64,000 nucleotides of DNA from Euryarchaeota archaeon UBA463 (GTDB taxonomy: Archaea; Thermoplasmatota; Poseidoniia; Poseidoniales; Thalassarchaeaceae), in NCBI GenBank assembly GCA_002501805.1, contig DAOI01000003.1, forward strand, positions 1 to 64,000, in the 5' to 3' direction. Shown one piece after another: positions 33,473 through 41,548 of this stretch. Under the pieces are notes generated by a model that was not told the origin of the DNA, made no database searches, and saw only the letters and a list, made by a program, of their open reading frames with translations. Positions within the stretch are counted from its first letter, which is position 1. The number at the start of each line of letters is the position of its first letter. A program made the translations under genes and the position numbers.

Positions 33473-34702
33473 ATGACGCAGGACTCCACTATCCAACTCT
33501 TCGAAGGTCACTTGCAGGTTCCTGAAAACCCAATTATTCACTACATCGAAGGAGATGGGATAGGAATAGATATCACTCCAGTAATGATCAAAGTCGTTGA
33601 TCAGGCGGTCTCCAAGGCATATGGCGGTTCTAGAGAGATACAATGGTCCGAGGTGTTAGCAGGTCAGAAGGCCTTCGATACGACTGGTGAATGGCTACCG
33701 GAGGAGACTCTTGAGGCCATGAGAAGCGGGCTGGTCTCCATCAAGGGACCTCTTACTACACCAGTAGGAGGGGGCATCCGAAGCCTCAATGTCGCATTAC
33801 GTCAGAAATTAGACCTATTTGCATGTGTCAGGCCTGTACGGTGGTTCGATGGGACCCCAAGCCCAGTAAGGGACCCAGGGGCAGTAGATATGATAATCTT
33901 CAGAGAGAACAGCGAGGATGTATATGCTGGAATAGAATGGGAGGCGGGTACTCCCGAGGTCCAGAAGGTAATTCGATTTCTTCAGGATGAGATGGGCGTT
34001 GAAAAGATTAGATTTCCAGAAACCTCAGGAATAGGAATCAAGCCTATCAGCTCAGAGGGAACTAATAGGATCGTTCGAGCCGCGATCAGATACGCTATTG
34101 AAAATGACAAAGACTCTGTAACTCTGGTTCACAAGGGGAACATCATGAAGTTCACAGAGGGGGGCTTCAGAGATTGGGGATATCAGCTAGCTCGTGATGA
34201 ATTCGGCGCCGAGCTCCTAGACGGGGGGCCATGGTGTTCTCTAGAGAATCCAAAAACCGGCAGGACCATTACTATCAAGGATGTTATTGCAGATGCAATG
34301 TTACAACAGGTTCTCACACGGCCCAGGGAGTACGGGGTGCTCGCTACCATGAATCTGAATGGCGATTACATCTCCGATGCTCTCGCAGCACAGGTCGGGG
34401 GAATCGGAATAGCTCCGGGTGCGAACATAAATTATGATACAGGAATAGCAATTTTTGAGGCTACTCACGGCACTGCGCCCAAATATACAGGCCAGGATAA
34501 GGTAAACCCTGGAAGCCTAATCCTTTCGGCTGAGATGATGCTTCGACACATGGGCTGGGGAGAAGCCGCCGATCTGATCATCAAAGGCATGGAAGGAGCC
34601 ATATCAGCCGGAACAGTAACCTATGATTTCGAGAGACTTATGGAAGGTGCAACCCTACTCTCCTGCTCTGGTTTTGGAGATGCTCTAATCTCTCATATGT
34701 GA
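33473..34702 (+). CDS. icd: Isocitrate dehydrogenase (NADP-type)
   Basis: Oxidative decarboxylation of isocitrate to 2-oxoglutarate in the citric acid cycle. The chain follows the bacterial/archaeal NADP-IDH pattern: IHYIEGDGIGIDITPVMI, the substrate loop TTPVGGGIRSLNVALRQKLDLFACVRPVRWF, RENSEDVYAGIEWEAGTPEV, GIGIKPISSEGTNRIVRAAIRYAI, LVHKGNIMKFTEGGFRDWGYQLA, NLNGDYISDALAAQVGGIGIAPGANI and EATHGTAPKYTGQDKVNPGSLILSAEMML. Several in-frame ATGs lie upstream (33440, 33452, 33464); I use 33473, giving 409 residues, near the family length. A methyltransferase gene follows nine bases after the stop. Confidence 0.92.
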   Translation: MTQDSTIQLFEGHLQVPENPIIHYIEGDGIGIDITPVMIKVVDQAVSKAYGGSREIQWSEVLAGQKAFDTTGEWLPEETLEAMRSGLVSIKGPLTTPVGGGIRSLNVALRQKLDLFACVRPVRWFDGTPSPVRDPGAVDMIIFRENSEDVYAGIEWEAGTPEVQKVIRFLQDEMGVEKIRFPETSGIGIKPISSEGTNRIVRAAIRYAIENDKDSVTLVHKGNIMKFTEGGFRDWGYQLARDEFGAELLDGGPWCSLENPKTGRTITIKDVIADAMLQQVLTRPREYGVLATMNLNGDYISDALAAQVGGIGIAPGANINYDTGIAIFEATHGTAPKYTGQDKVNPGSLILSAEMMLRHMGWGEAADLIIKGMEGAISAGTVTYDFERLMEGATLLSCSGFGDALISHM

Positions 34703-34711
34703 GATGGTACA

Positions 34712-35392
34712 ATGAGAACCATGAGCGAGGAAGAAATTGCAGAGCTCAGAAGTCGAATTCTTTCAATGGCCAGAAAAGCCGAGACAGGGAAAGATCCACT
34801 AGGTTGGTTCGAAGATCTCTATGAGTCATCTAATGGGAACGAGTCTATGATTCCGTGGTCAAACGGGGAGGCACATCAATTCTTGATCGAATGGATGAGA
34901 TCTGTCTCTCCCGGTGGAAAAGCACTAGTTGTCGGCTCCGGACTTGGAGAGGATGCCGCTCACCTGGCTAAAATTGGATGGGATGTGACAGCTTTCGACA
35001 TATCTCCAACAGCAATAGAGTGGTCTTCAAAGATCTATGGTGATCTGAATATCCATTGGAGAGTCGAGAATCTTCTCAATCTTCCAGATGAATGGGTGGG
35101 TCACTGGGATCTGGTAGTTGAGGTACATATCCTACAAGCAATACCAGAAGGAATCAGAAATTCCGCCTCAAAGAAGCTAGCACCTCTCTTAGCACCAGGA
35201 GGGAAACTAATCTGCATAGGTCGCTACGAATCTTCAAACGAGTATTCAGAGGGCCCGCCGTGGCCATTAGCAGAATCATTCATACATTCAATCGGAGAAG
35301 GCCTAAATCAAACCCACTTCGAAGTCAAAAGTCGAGATCATGACGAGGCTGGGCTTCTTAGGTATATTTCTGTCTGGGATCGTCAAGTCTAG
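34712..35392 (+). CDS. SAM-dependent class I methyltransferase, TPMT-like
   Basis: 226 residues with the Rossmann methyltransferase motifs: GGKALVVGSGLGEDAAHLAKIGWDVTAFDISPTAIEWS (motifs I and II), WDLVVEVHILQAIPEGIRNSASKKLAPLLAPGGKLICIGRYE (motifs IV to VI). The motif I region with WDVTAFDISPTAI resembles the thiopurine methyltransferase/tellurite-resistance group that acts on small molecules. The substrate is unknown. It starts nine bases after icd on the same strand and is likely cotranscribed with it. Confidence 0.85.
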   Translation: MRTMSEEEIAELRSRILSMARKAETGKDPLGWFEDLYESSNGNESMIPWSNGEAHQFLIEWMRSVSPGGKALVVGSGLGEDAAHLAKIGWDVTAFDISPTAIEWSSKIYGDLNIHWRVENLLNLPDEWVGHWDLVVEVHILQAIPEGIRNSASKKLAPLLAPGGKLICIGRYESSNEYSEGPPWPLAESFIHSIGEGLNQTHFEVKSRDHDEAGLLRYISVWDRQV

Positions 35393-35398
35393 ATGACT

Positions 35399-35450
35399 AG
35401 TTTAGTAAAATAAACTCGGTGTAGTAAAAATTACCTGCAGATTTAATTAT
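35399..35450 (+). promoter_or_regulatory. Promoter/operator region of the fatty acid oxidation operon
   Basis: AGTTTAGTAAAATAAACT at 35399-35416 is an inverted repeat with six-base arms and a six-base centre. A related sequence, GTAGTAAAAATTAC at 35421-35434, repeats the AGTAAAA core. An AT-rich TATA-like element, ATTTAATTAT, lies at 35441-35450. The TATA position predicts transcription starting at about the ATG at 35472 (leaderless). Two related repeat sites just upstream of the TATA box suggest binding of a regulator, perhaps one sensing acyl-CoA; the protein is not identified. Confidence 0.45.
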
Positions 35451-35471
35451 TCCAGCCGTTTATGGATGATT

Positions 35472-36605
35472 ATGCCCGCAGTGATAGCCGGATACGCCAG
35501 ATCCCCCTTCACCCCATCGAAGAGGGGTGCCCTAGCCAGAACGAGACCCGATGATATAGCCGCAACAGTGGTTAACGGACTGATTAGAGAAACTGGTGTG
35601 GACCCCTCATTAATTGAAGACCTAATCGTAGGTACGGCCTTTCCAGAAGCCGAACAAGGCTTCAACGTAGCTAGGATGATAACTTTCTTGACGGATCTCC
35701 CTGAAACAGTCCCCGGAGTTACCATCAATCGCTTCTGTGGCTCATCAATGCAGGCAATTCATGATGCGGCGGGTAGAGTATCAATGGGTGCAGGAGACGC
35801 ATTCATAGCAGGAGGAATCGAGTCTATGACACGGATTCCAATGACAGGATACAATCCAATGCCTAACCCAAGGCTAGGCTCTGAGTATCCTGAAGCATTT
35901 ACCTCTATGGGAATCACAGCCGAGAATCTTGCAGTGAAATACGGTATCACTAGGGAGAGTCAGGAAGAGTTCGCTGTTGAGAGCCAATCTAAGGCCTCGA
36001 AGGCGTCAGAAAGTGGGGCACTATCCGAAGAGATCATTCCCATAGAAACAGATTCCGGCACTATCTCTGAAGACGGGTGCATAAGGCCAGGTACAGATGC
36101 CACTACTCTCGCAGGTCTCCGGCCTGCTTTCCTGTCAGAAGGAACTGTGACCGCCGGTACTTCATCTCCTCTTACTGATGGGGCAGCTTTCGTTCTTGTA
36201 TGCTCAGAGGAGTTTGCTGAGAAGAACGGACTGAAGCCACTGGCTAGGATAGTAAGTACTGCTGTTACTGGATGCGCTCCTGAAATTATGGGAATAGGGC
36301 CGGTAGAAGCCACCAAGAAAGCACTATCGAGAGCGGGACTCACCATAGACGAACTCGGCATAGTAGAATTGAATGAGGCGTTCGCAGCACAGTCGTTAGC
36401 CGTAATCGAGGAACTTGGACTTAATCCTCAGAAAGTCAACATCGAGGGAGGGGCGATAGCTCTCGGCCATCCATTGGGCGCTAGTGGAGCCAGAATAACT
36501 GGGAAGGCCGCTCAGCTGATGAGCAAGAATGGTGCAAAGCATGCACTAGCTACGATGTGCGTTGGCGGAGGGCAAGGCATCGCCACCGTTCTAGAAAGAA
36601 TCTAG
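35472..36605 (+). CDS. Acetyl-CoA acyltransferase (thiolase)
   Basis: Cleaves 3-ketoacyl-CoA with CoA in the last step of beta-oxidation, or the reverse. A full thiolase: IAGYARSPFTPSKRGALARTRPDDIAA, the nucleophile cysteine in TINRFCGSSMQAIHDAAGR (about residue 86), AGGIESMTRIPM, LTDGAAFVLV, VELNEAFAAQSLAVIEELGL, GGAIALGHPLGASGARITGKAAQLM (His) and ATMCVGGGQGIATVLERI (second cysteine). ATG 35466 is two codons upstream; I prefer 35472 because the TATA spacing would place the transcript start there. It is the first gene of a six-gene operon; its stop codon forms part of the next gene's ribosome binding site. Confidence 0.93.
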   Translation: MPAVIAGYARSPFTPSKRGALARTRPDDIAATVVNGLIRETGVDPSLIEDLIVGTAFPEAEQGFNVARMITFLTDLPETVPGVTINRFCGSSMQAIHDAAGRVSMGAGDAFIAGGIESMTRIPMTGYNPMPNPRLGSEYPEAFTSMGITAENLAVKYGITRESQEEFAVESQSKASKASESGALSEEIIPIETDSGTISEDGCIRPGTDATTLAGLRPAFLSEGTVTAGTSSPLTDGAAFVLVCSEEFAEKNGLKPLARIVSTAVTGCAPEIMGIGPVEATKKALSRAGLTIDELGIVELNEAFAAQSLAVIEELGLNPQKVNIEGGAIALGHPLGASGARITGKAAQLMSKNGAKHALATMCVGGGQGIATVLERI

Positions 36606-36613
36606 GTGATAAA

Positions 36614-38953
36614 ATGACAGGAACGATTGACAAAGTCGCCGTCATTGGAAGCGGGGTTATGGGAGCAGGAATAGCTGCTCACTGCGCAAACGCTGGTTGC
36701 GAAGTACTCCTTCTTGATATTGTTCCGGAAGAAAATCAAGATAGGAGTGCGGTGGCACGTAATGCCATTCAAATGATGCATAAGTCCAATCCAGAAATGC
36801 TGATGCACAAGAGAAATGCAAAGAGAATAACTCCTGGAAATATTGAGGATGACTTACATCTCCTCGAAGACTATGATTGGGTCGTCGAGGTGATAATTGA
36901 AAATCTGGAAATAAAGAGAAATCTCTATTCGAAACTCTCAGATTACATCGGCCCAAACACAATACTCTCATCCAATACATCGACTATCCCTAGATCCGAA
37001 TTGGTTTCGGAGCTCCCCGAGGATATCTCATCCAGATTCCTAATAACTCACTTCTTCAATCCTCCAAGGTACCTCCCACTTCTAGAAGTCGTAACCTCCT
37101 CCGAAGTTAACGATGATGTCGTATCACGATTCTGTAACTTCGCAGACCGTAGGCTGGGTAAGAGAGTAACAATGTGTAATGACAGGCCCGGCTTCATCGG
37201 AAATAGGCTAGGCGTTTATTTTGTTCAGAGAGCAATTAAGGCAACACTTGAACACGGCCTATCAGTTGAACAAGCAGATGCAATGCTTGGGCGACCGATA
37301 GGACTCCCCAAGACAGGAGTTTTTGCTCTGATGGACTTGATCGGCATAGATCTTATTCCCAAAGTTGGAGAGAGCCTTCGATCAAGACTCGATCAAGAAG
37401 ATCCATTCCACAAGATAACAGGGCCCGGCGAAGACATAATAATGTCCATGATCGAAGAAGGATATACCGGAAGAAAGGGCAAAGGAGGATTCTATCGCCT
37501 CAATCGAGATGATGGAAAGAAGGTAAAAGAGGCAAGAGATCTTTCTTCAGGAGAATATCGCAAAGCGAACCGAAGGGCTGCTTTCCCATCTGCAAAGATG
37601 GGCAAGAGAGGTCTTTCCGCCTTAATGGACTGTGATGACGATGGAGCGAGATTCGTTACGGACGTGCTCCTTGACGCTCTTGCATATGCAGCATTCATCG
37701 TCCCTGACGTAAGTGATGATATCTATTCTATTGACGGAGCCATGAAAGTAGGCTATAACTGGAAAAAAGGACCCTTTGAGATGATGGACTCAATAGGTGT
37801 TCCCTCAATGGTAAAGAGACTCCAAGAGACAGGAAGAGAGGTTCCCAAATTCCTATCCCAGGCCGAACAAAAAGGCTCGTTTTACAGTATCGAGGACGGC
37901 GAGATAATGAGACTCTCCTCATCTGGAGAAATGGTTGTTGTAGAACGCCCAAAGGAGACTCTCAATGTTGCCGATCTCAAGAGGAGAGGGAAACCACTCA
38001 AGAGGAATGGATCTGCCAGTATCTGGGATATGGGCGACGAGGTTCTTCTTGTTGAATACCATACCAAGATGAACGCCATGGATCCAATGAACATAGAGAT
38101 GCTAGTCAATGCAGTGGACATTGCTGAGTCGGATGGATTCAAGGGTATCGTTATTGGAAATGATGCATCTAACTTTTGTGCTGGAGCTAACCTTGGTCTG
38201 GCCTTATTCGCAGCCAATCTAGGAGCTTGGAAAGATCTTGAAGATTTCATAACACTGGGTCAAGACACATATCAAACTTTGAAGTATTGTGATGTCCCAG
38301 TTGTAGCAGCTTCAGCAGGTCTCTGCCTAGGAGGTGGTGCAGAGGTTTTGATGCATTGTGATGCAGTCCAAGCCCATGCAGAGTCCTATGTCGGTCTAGT
38401 TGAGGTCGGCGTCGGCGTCGTCCCCGCATGGGGAGGATGCAAGGAACTCTTAGGTAGGTTAGTAGAATACGGGCTAGTTACCAATGGGCCCATGGGAGCG
38501 GCAATGAAAGCGTTCGAGACAATAGGAACCGCACAAGTTGCCAAGTCCGCAGAACAGGCTAGTTCACTAGGATTTCTAGCTCCAAGCGATCAGATCACAA
38601 TGAACAGGGACAGGCTACTAGCAGACGCTAAAACGAAGGTACTCGAACTTCACGAAGACTACACTCCCCCGGAACCAAGAACCTATGCTCTACCAGGGCC
38701 TACTGGCATGGCCGCACTGAGCTTGGCATTGAACGATTTATCATTATCAGGACAAGCCACGCCTCATGATGTGGTTGTAGCGACAAAACTGGCTAAGATA
38801 CTAACTGGAGGCGACTCTGATATAACGGAGACCCTAGAAGAGGACGATATCCTTTCCATGGAAAAGGATACCTTCGCCAATCTCCTAAAGAATTTGGACA
38901 CTTTAGACAGAGTTCAACACATGCTTGAAACAGGAAAGCCATTGAGAAACTGA
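36614..38953 (+). CDS. Bifunctional 3-hydroxyacyl-CoA dehydrogenase / enoyl-CoA hydratase
   Basis: A 779-residue fusion carrying two beta-oxidation steps. The N-terminal half is the NAD-dependent dehydrogenase: VAVIGSGVMGAGIAAHCANAGCEVLLLDI, SSNTSTIPRSELV, FLITHFFNPPRYLPLLEVV, VTMCNDRPGFIGNRLGVYFVQRAI, GRPIGLPKTGVFALMDLIGIDL and GRKGKGGFYRL. The C-terminal part (about 485-700) is a crotonase: VVIGNDASNFCAGANLGLALF, GLCLGGGAEVLMHCDAVQAHAESYVGLVEVGVGVVPAWGG, with the oxyanion-hole glycines and the glutamate in VGLVEVGVG. The order is dehydrogenase then hydratase, as in FadN-type proteins, opposite to E. coli FadB. ATG 36614 follows AGGTGAT at 36604-36610. Confidence 0.93.
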   Translation: MTGTIDKVAVIGSGVMGAGIAAHCANAGCEVLLLDIVPEENQDRSAVARNAIQMMHKSNPEMLMHKRNAKRITPGNIEDDLHLLEDYDWVVEVIIENLEIKRNLYSKLSDYIGPNTILSSNTSTIPRSELVSELPEDISSRFLITHFFNPPRYLPLLEVVTSSEVNDDVVSRFCNFADRRLGKRVTMCNDRPGFIGNRLGVYFVQRAIKATLEHGLSVEQADAMLGRPIGLPKTGVFALMDLIGIDLIPKVGESLRSRLDQEDPFHKITGPGEDIIMSMIEEGYTGRKGKGGFYRLNRDDGKKVKEARDLSSGEYRKANRRAAFPSAKMGKRGLSALMDCDDDGARFVTDVLLDALAYAAFIVPDVSDDIYSIDGAMKVGYNWKKGPFEMMDSIGVPSMVKRLQETGREVPKFLSQAEQKGSFYSIEDGEIMRLSSSGEMVVVERPKETLNVADLKRRGKPLKRNGSASIWDMGDEVLLVEYHTKMNAMDPMNIEMLVNAVDIAESDGFKGIVIGNDASNFCAGANLGLALFAANLGAWKDLEDFITLGQDTYQTLKYCDVPVVAASAGLCLGGGAEVLMHCDAVQAHAESYVGLVEVGVGVVPAWGGCKELLGRLVEYGLVTNGPMGAAMKAFETIGTAQVAKSAEQASSLGFLAPSDQITMNRDRLLADAKTKVLELHEDYTPPEPRTYALPGPTGMAALSLALNDLSLSGQATPHDVVVATKLAKILTGGDSDITETLEEDDILSMEKDTFANLLKNLDTLDRVQHMLETGKPLRN

Positions 38954-38959
38954 GGTGAT
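38952..38959 (+). promoter_or_regulatory. Ribosome binding site fixing a TTG start
   Basis: GAGGTGAT overlaps the stop codon of the upstream gene and ends three bases before TTG at 38963. It is complementary to the usual archaeal 16S rRNA 3' end, and supports TTG as the real start of the acyl-CoA dehydrogenase. Confidence 0.7.
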
Positions 38960-38962
38960 AAA

Positions 38963-40765
38963 TTGGTAGAATATGAAGCCCCACTAAGAGACTACGAATT
39001 TTTGTTTAACGAGGTATTTGATGTAACCCCAACCATGGAAAGACTTGGGTACGATTTTGATGAGGATTTCCTTTCAATGTTAGCAGAGGGATGGGCCGAT
39101 CATGCCAAAGAAGTCTGGCTACCAATTAACCAGCTCGGTGACAGGGTAGGTCTGAAGTTTGAGAACGGCGAAATTACCATGCCCCAAGAGTTCAAAGATG
39201 CATACAATCAGGCCATTGAAGGAGGATGGCTTTCCACTTCCACTAAACCAGAACATGGAGGCATGGGAACCCCAATATTCTTTCAATCTGTGATTTGGGG
39301 GGAGATAGCCACATCCACTAACATGGCAATGAGCGTTCTCCCAGCTCTTACCCTAGGAGTCTACGATGTGCTAAATGAGCATGGAGATAAAACTCTGGTT
39401 GATTACTTCTCAACCCATCTTGCGCAAGGTCACTGGGCCGGTACAATGTGCTTAACAGAACCGCATGCTGGTACAGATCTAGGTATAATATCCAGTAAGG
39501 CTATACCTCAGGACGATGGCACCTATCGAGTTACAGGAACCAAGATCTTCATAACATACGGCGAACACGATATGACTGAGAATATCGTACATTTGGTCCT
39601 AGCTAAGACTCCTGGATCACCTGAAGGAACCAAAGGGATAACGATGTTCCTAGTTCCGAAATATCTGCCCATAGACTTGGAGTCAGGTGATTTAGGTAAT
39701 GCATCTCATGACCTGATGGAAAATCACAACGGTGTAACTTGCGCAGGAAGTGAAGAAAAGATGGGTATTCATGCTTCTCCCACATGCGTAATGAACTTCG
39801 ATAATAGTATCGGTTGGAGAGTAGGGGACTTACACACAGGCATGAAACTCATGTTTCAGATGATGAATCAGGAGCGCCTCGCAACCGGAATAATGGGACT
39901 TGGACTAGCTGAAATAGCATATCAAAATTCCTTGGCTTGGGCCAAGGATAGGCGTCAGGGTAGGGATCTAAAAGGCCCTAAAGACCCTAACGAGAGTGCT
40001 GACAATATCCTCGTGCACCCTGACGTCAGGAGAATGCTTCTCGAGTCCAAGGTAAACAACGAGGGATGTAGAGCCCTAGCGGCCTGGACCGGAATCCTCC
40101 TCGACCAAATGCATAGCGATGACCCAGAGGAGGCGGAATATGCCTCATCCTTAGTTGCACTGTTCACCCCTATCGTCAAGGCCCACTTTACAGATGTTGC
40201 ATGTGAGACTGCTAGTACCTGTATGCAGGTAATGGGAGGGGCAGGGTACTGTACCGAATATGGAGTAGAACAATTTTATCGTGATGTCAGAATATCTAAG
40301 ATATGGGAGGGCACCAATGGCGTTCAGGCACTGGATCTCGCAGGTAGAAAAATTACACAGAATATGGGCAAAAATCTTCGCCATCTCATGTGGCCACTAA
40401 CTGAATTTATCGAAGAGAACCGAGATATACCTGAAATGTCAGAATTTAACAAGCCTCTTCACCAAGGAGTAAGAGGCCTCCAACAGCTGACACTACTGTT
40501 GATCGCAGAAGGACAAGCCAACCCTCATTTCCTAGCCGCGGGCGCTACCGACTATTGTAGGTACTTCGGTAATGTACTATTGGCATACATGTGGGCTAAG
40601 ATAGCCAAGACAGCCATCAAGAAGAAAGGCGATCCTTTCTACGATGCCAAACTAGGAAGTGCACGATTCTTCTTCAAGAGAATATTCCCAGAGACGGTAA
40701 GCTTGGCAGCAAAGATTCAGTCTGGTCATAAGTCTGTGATGGAATTTCCAACGGAGATGTTTTGA
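38963..40765 (+). CDS. Acyl-CoA dehydrogenase
   Basis: FAD enzyme that introduces the double bond in acyl-CoA, the first step of beta-oxidation. 600 residues, the size of the longer subgroup with an extra C-terminal domain. Motifs: WLSTSTKPEHGGMGTP, GTMCLTEPHAGTDLGIISSKAIPQDDGTYRVTGTKIFITYGEHDMTENIVHLVLAKTPG (FAD and substrate strands), SEEKMGIHASPTCVMNFDN, QERLATGIMGLGLAEIAYQNSLAWAKDRRQGRDL and the region VMGGAGYCTEYGVEQFYRDVRISKIWEGTNGVQALDLAGRKI with the active-site area. The start is TTG, set by the GAGGTGAT just before it. The redox partner (ETF) is not in this window. It is followed by an overlapping ACBP gene. Confidence 0.93.
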   Translation: MVEYEAPLRDYEFLFNEVFDVTPTMERLGYDFDEDFLSMLAEGWADHAKEVWLPINQLGDRVGLKFENGEITMPQEFKDAYNQAIEGGWLSTSTKPEHGGMGTPIFFQSVIWGEIATSTNMAMSVLPALTLGVYDVLNEHGDKTLVDYFSTHLAQGHWAGTMCLTEPHAGTDLGIISSKAIPQDDGTYRVTGTKIFITYGEHDMTENIVHLVLAKTPGSPEGTKGITMFLVPKYLPIDLESGDLGNASHDLMENHNGVTCAGSEEKMGIHASPTCVMNFDNSIGWRVGDLHTGMKLMFQMMNQERLATGIMGLGLAEIAYQNSLAWAKDRRQGRDLKGPKDPNESADNILVHPDVRRMLLESKVNNEGCRALAAWTGILLDQMHSDDPEEAEYASSLVALFTPIVKAHFTDVACETASTCMQVMGGAGYCTEYGVEQFYRDVRISKIWEGTNGVQALDLAGRKITQNMGKNLRHLMWPLTEFIEENRDIPEMSEFNKPLHQGVRGLQQLTLLLIAEGQANPHFLAAGATDYCRYFGNVLLAYMWAKIAKTAIKKKGDPFYDAKLGSARFFFKRIFPETVSLAAKIQSGHKSVMEFPTEMF

Positions 40766-41031
40766 TGACGGGAAAGGCTAGCCAATCACTGAAAATAAAA
40801 TTTAAAAGATCATCAAAAAAGGTATGGGATTTATCAGAAAGGCCTTCAAACAATCAACTCCTAGAATTGTATGCCCTATTCAAACAAGCTACTGATGGGG
40901 ATTGCCAAGGTAGAGCAAGTGGCGGAATGAAGGAGAGGGCAAAATGGAAGGCATGGAACGCTATTTCAGGAATGTCCGAATCCGAAGCCATGGAAAGATA
41001 TTGTTCCATAGTGGATGAGTTGGATGGATGA
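40765..41031 (+). CDS. Acyl-CoA-binding protein (ACBP)
   Basis: An 88-residue four-helix protein that binds long-chain acyl-CoA esters in the cytoplasm. The ACBP signature is clear: RPSNNQLLELYALFKQATDGDC, then KERAKWKAWNAISGMSESEAMERYCSIVDEL, with the tyrosine and lysines that bind CoA (YALFKQAT and the KWKAW segment). The ATG overlaps the stop of the dehydrogenase gene (TGATG). ACBP is common in eukaryotes and some bacteria and rare in archaea. Its place inside a beta-oxidation operon strongly suggests it carries substrate between these enzymes. Confidence 0.9.
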   Translation: MTGKASQSLKIKFKRSSKKVWDLSERPSNNQLLELYALFKQATDGDCQGRASGGMKERAKWKAWNAISGMSESEAMERYCSIVDELDG

Positions 41032-41032
41032 T

Positions 41033-41040
41033 GAGGTGAT
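41033..41040 (+). promoter_or_regulatory. Ribosome binding site fixing a GTG start
   Basis: GAGGTGAT ends three bases before GTG at 41044, the same sequence and spacing as before the acyl-CoA dehydrogenase. It supports GTG as the start of the DUF4442 gene. Confidence 0.7.
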
Positions 41041-41043
41041 TAG

Positions 41044-41544
41044 GTGCCAATCGATGACACCAAGCTAATCTCGGAATACAAATCACTAACTGGCCGGATA
41101 AAATTTAGAATATTCACAGCTCTATCTATGCCTGCAGCTTGGTTTTCTGGACTAAGAATGGACGTCCTTGACAGTGATAAATGCGTTACATCATTACCAG
41201 GTGGATGGAGATCTCAGAACCCATTCAAGACAATGTATTGGGCAGTCCAGGGGATGGGCGCAGAACTAGCAACTGGAGCAGCCCCCTTTGCCATATCAAG
41301 ATCAATGGATGAGAAGCTAAGGATGTTCGTTATTAGTACAGAGGCAAAATTCGTTAAGAGGGCTAAAGGTAGAATTACATTCACTTGCTCAGATGTGTCC
41401 AAAGCTAGAGAGGCTATTGAAGAGAGTTTGGAGAAAGGTGAGGCTGTTGATGTTGATCTAATTTCAGTAGGAAAAGACTCGTCAGGAGATGTGGTTTCAG
41501 AATGGGTCTTCAAGTGGAACCTTCTCGCTATTAACAGGAAGTGA
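41044..41544 (+). CDS. DUF4442 hot-dog-fold protein, putative thioesterase
   Basis: 166 residues with the layout of DUF4442, a hot-dog-fold family related to PaaI-type acyl-CoA thioesterases. There is a helix-rich start, then the VTSLPGGWRSQNPFKTMYWAVQGMGAELATGA stretch, which carries the family's NPFxTxxxxA element and central helix, and two beta strands near the end (LRMFVISTEAKFVKRAKGRITFTCSD). Its place in the operon suggests hydrolysis or binding of acyl-CoA intermediates. It starts with GTG 13 bases after the ACBP stop. Confidence 0.72.
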   Translation: MPIDDTKLISEYKSLTGRIKFRIFTALSMPAAWFSGLRMDVLDSDKCVTSLPGGWRSQNPFKTMYWAVQGMGAELATGAAPFAISRSMDEKLRMFVISTEAKFVKRAKGRITFTCSDVSKAREAIEESLEKGEAVDVDLISVGKDSSGDVVSEWVFKWNLLAINRK

Positions 41545-41545
41545 T
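41536..41545 (+). promoter_or_regulatory. Ribosome binding site fixing a TTG start
   Basis: AGGAAGTGAT at 41536-41545 overlaps the stop of the DUF4442 gene and ends three bases before TTG at 41549. A longer frame upstream (41489) would overlap the previous gene by 56 bases, so TTG is the better start. Confidence 0.6.
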
Positions 41546-41548
41546 TTA

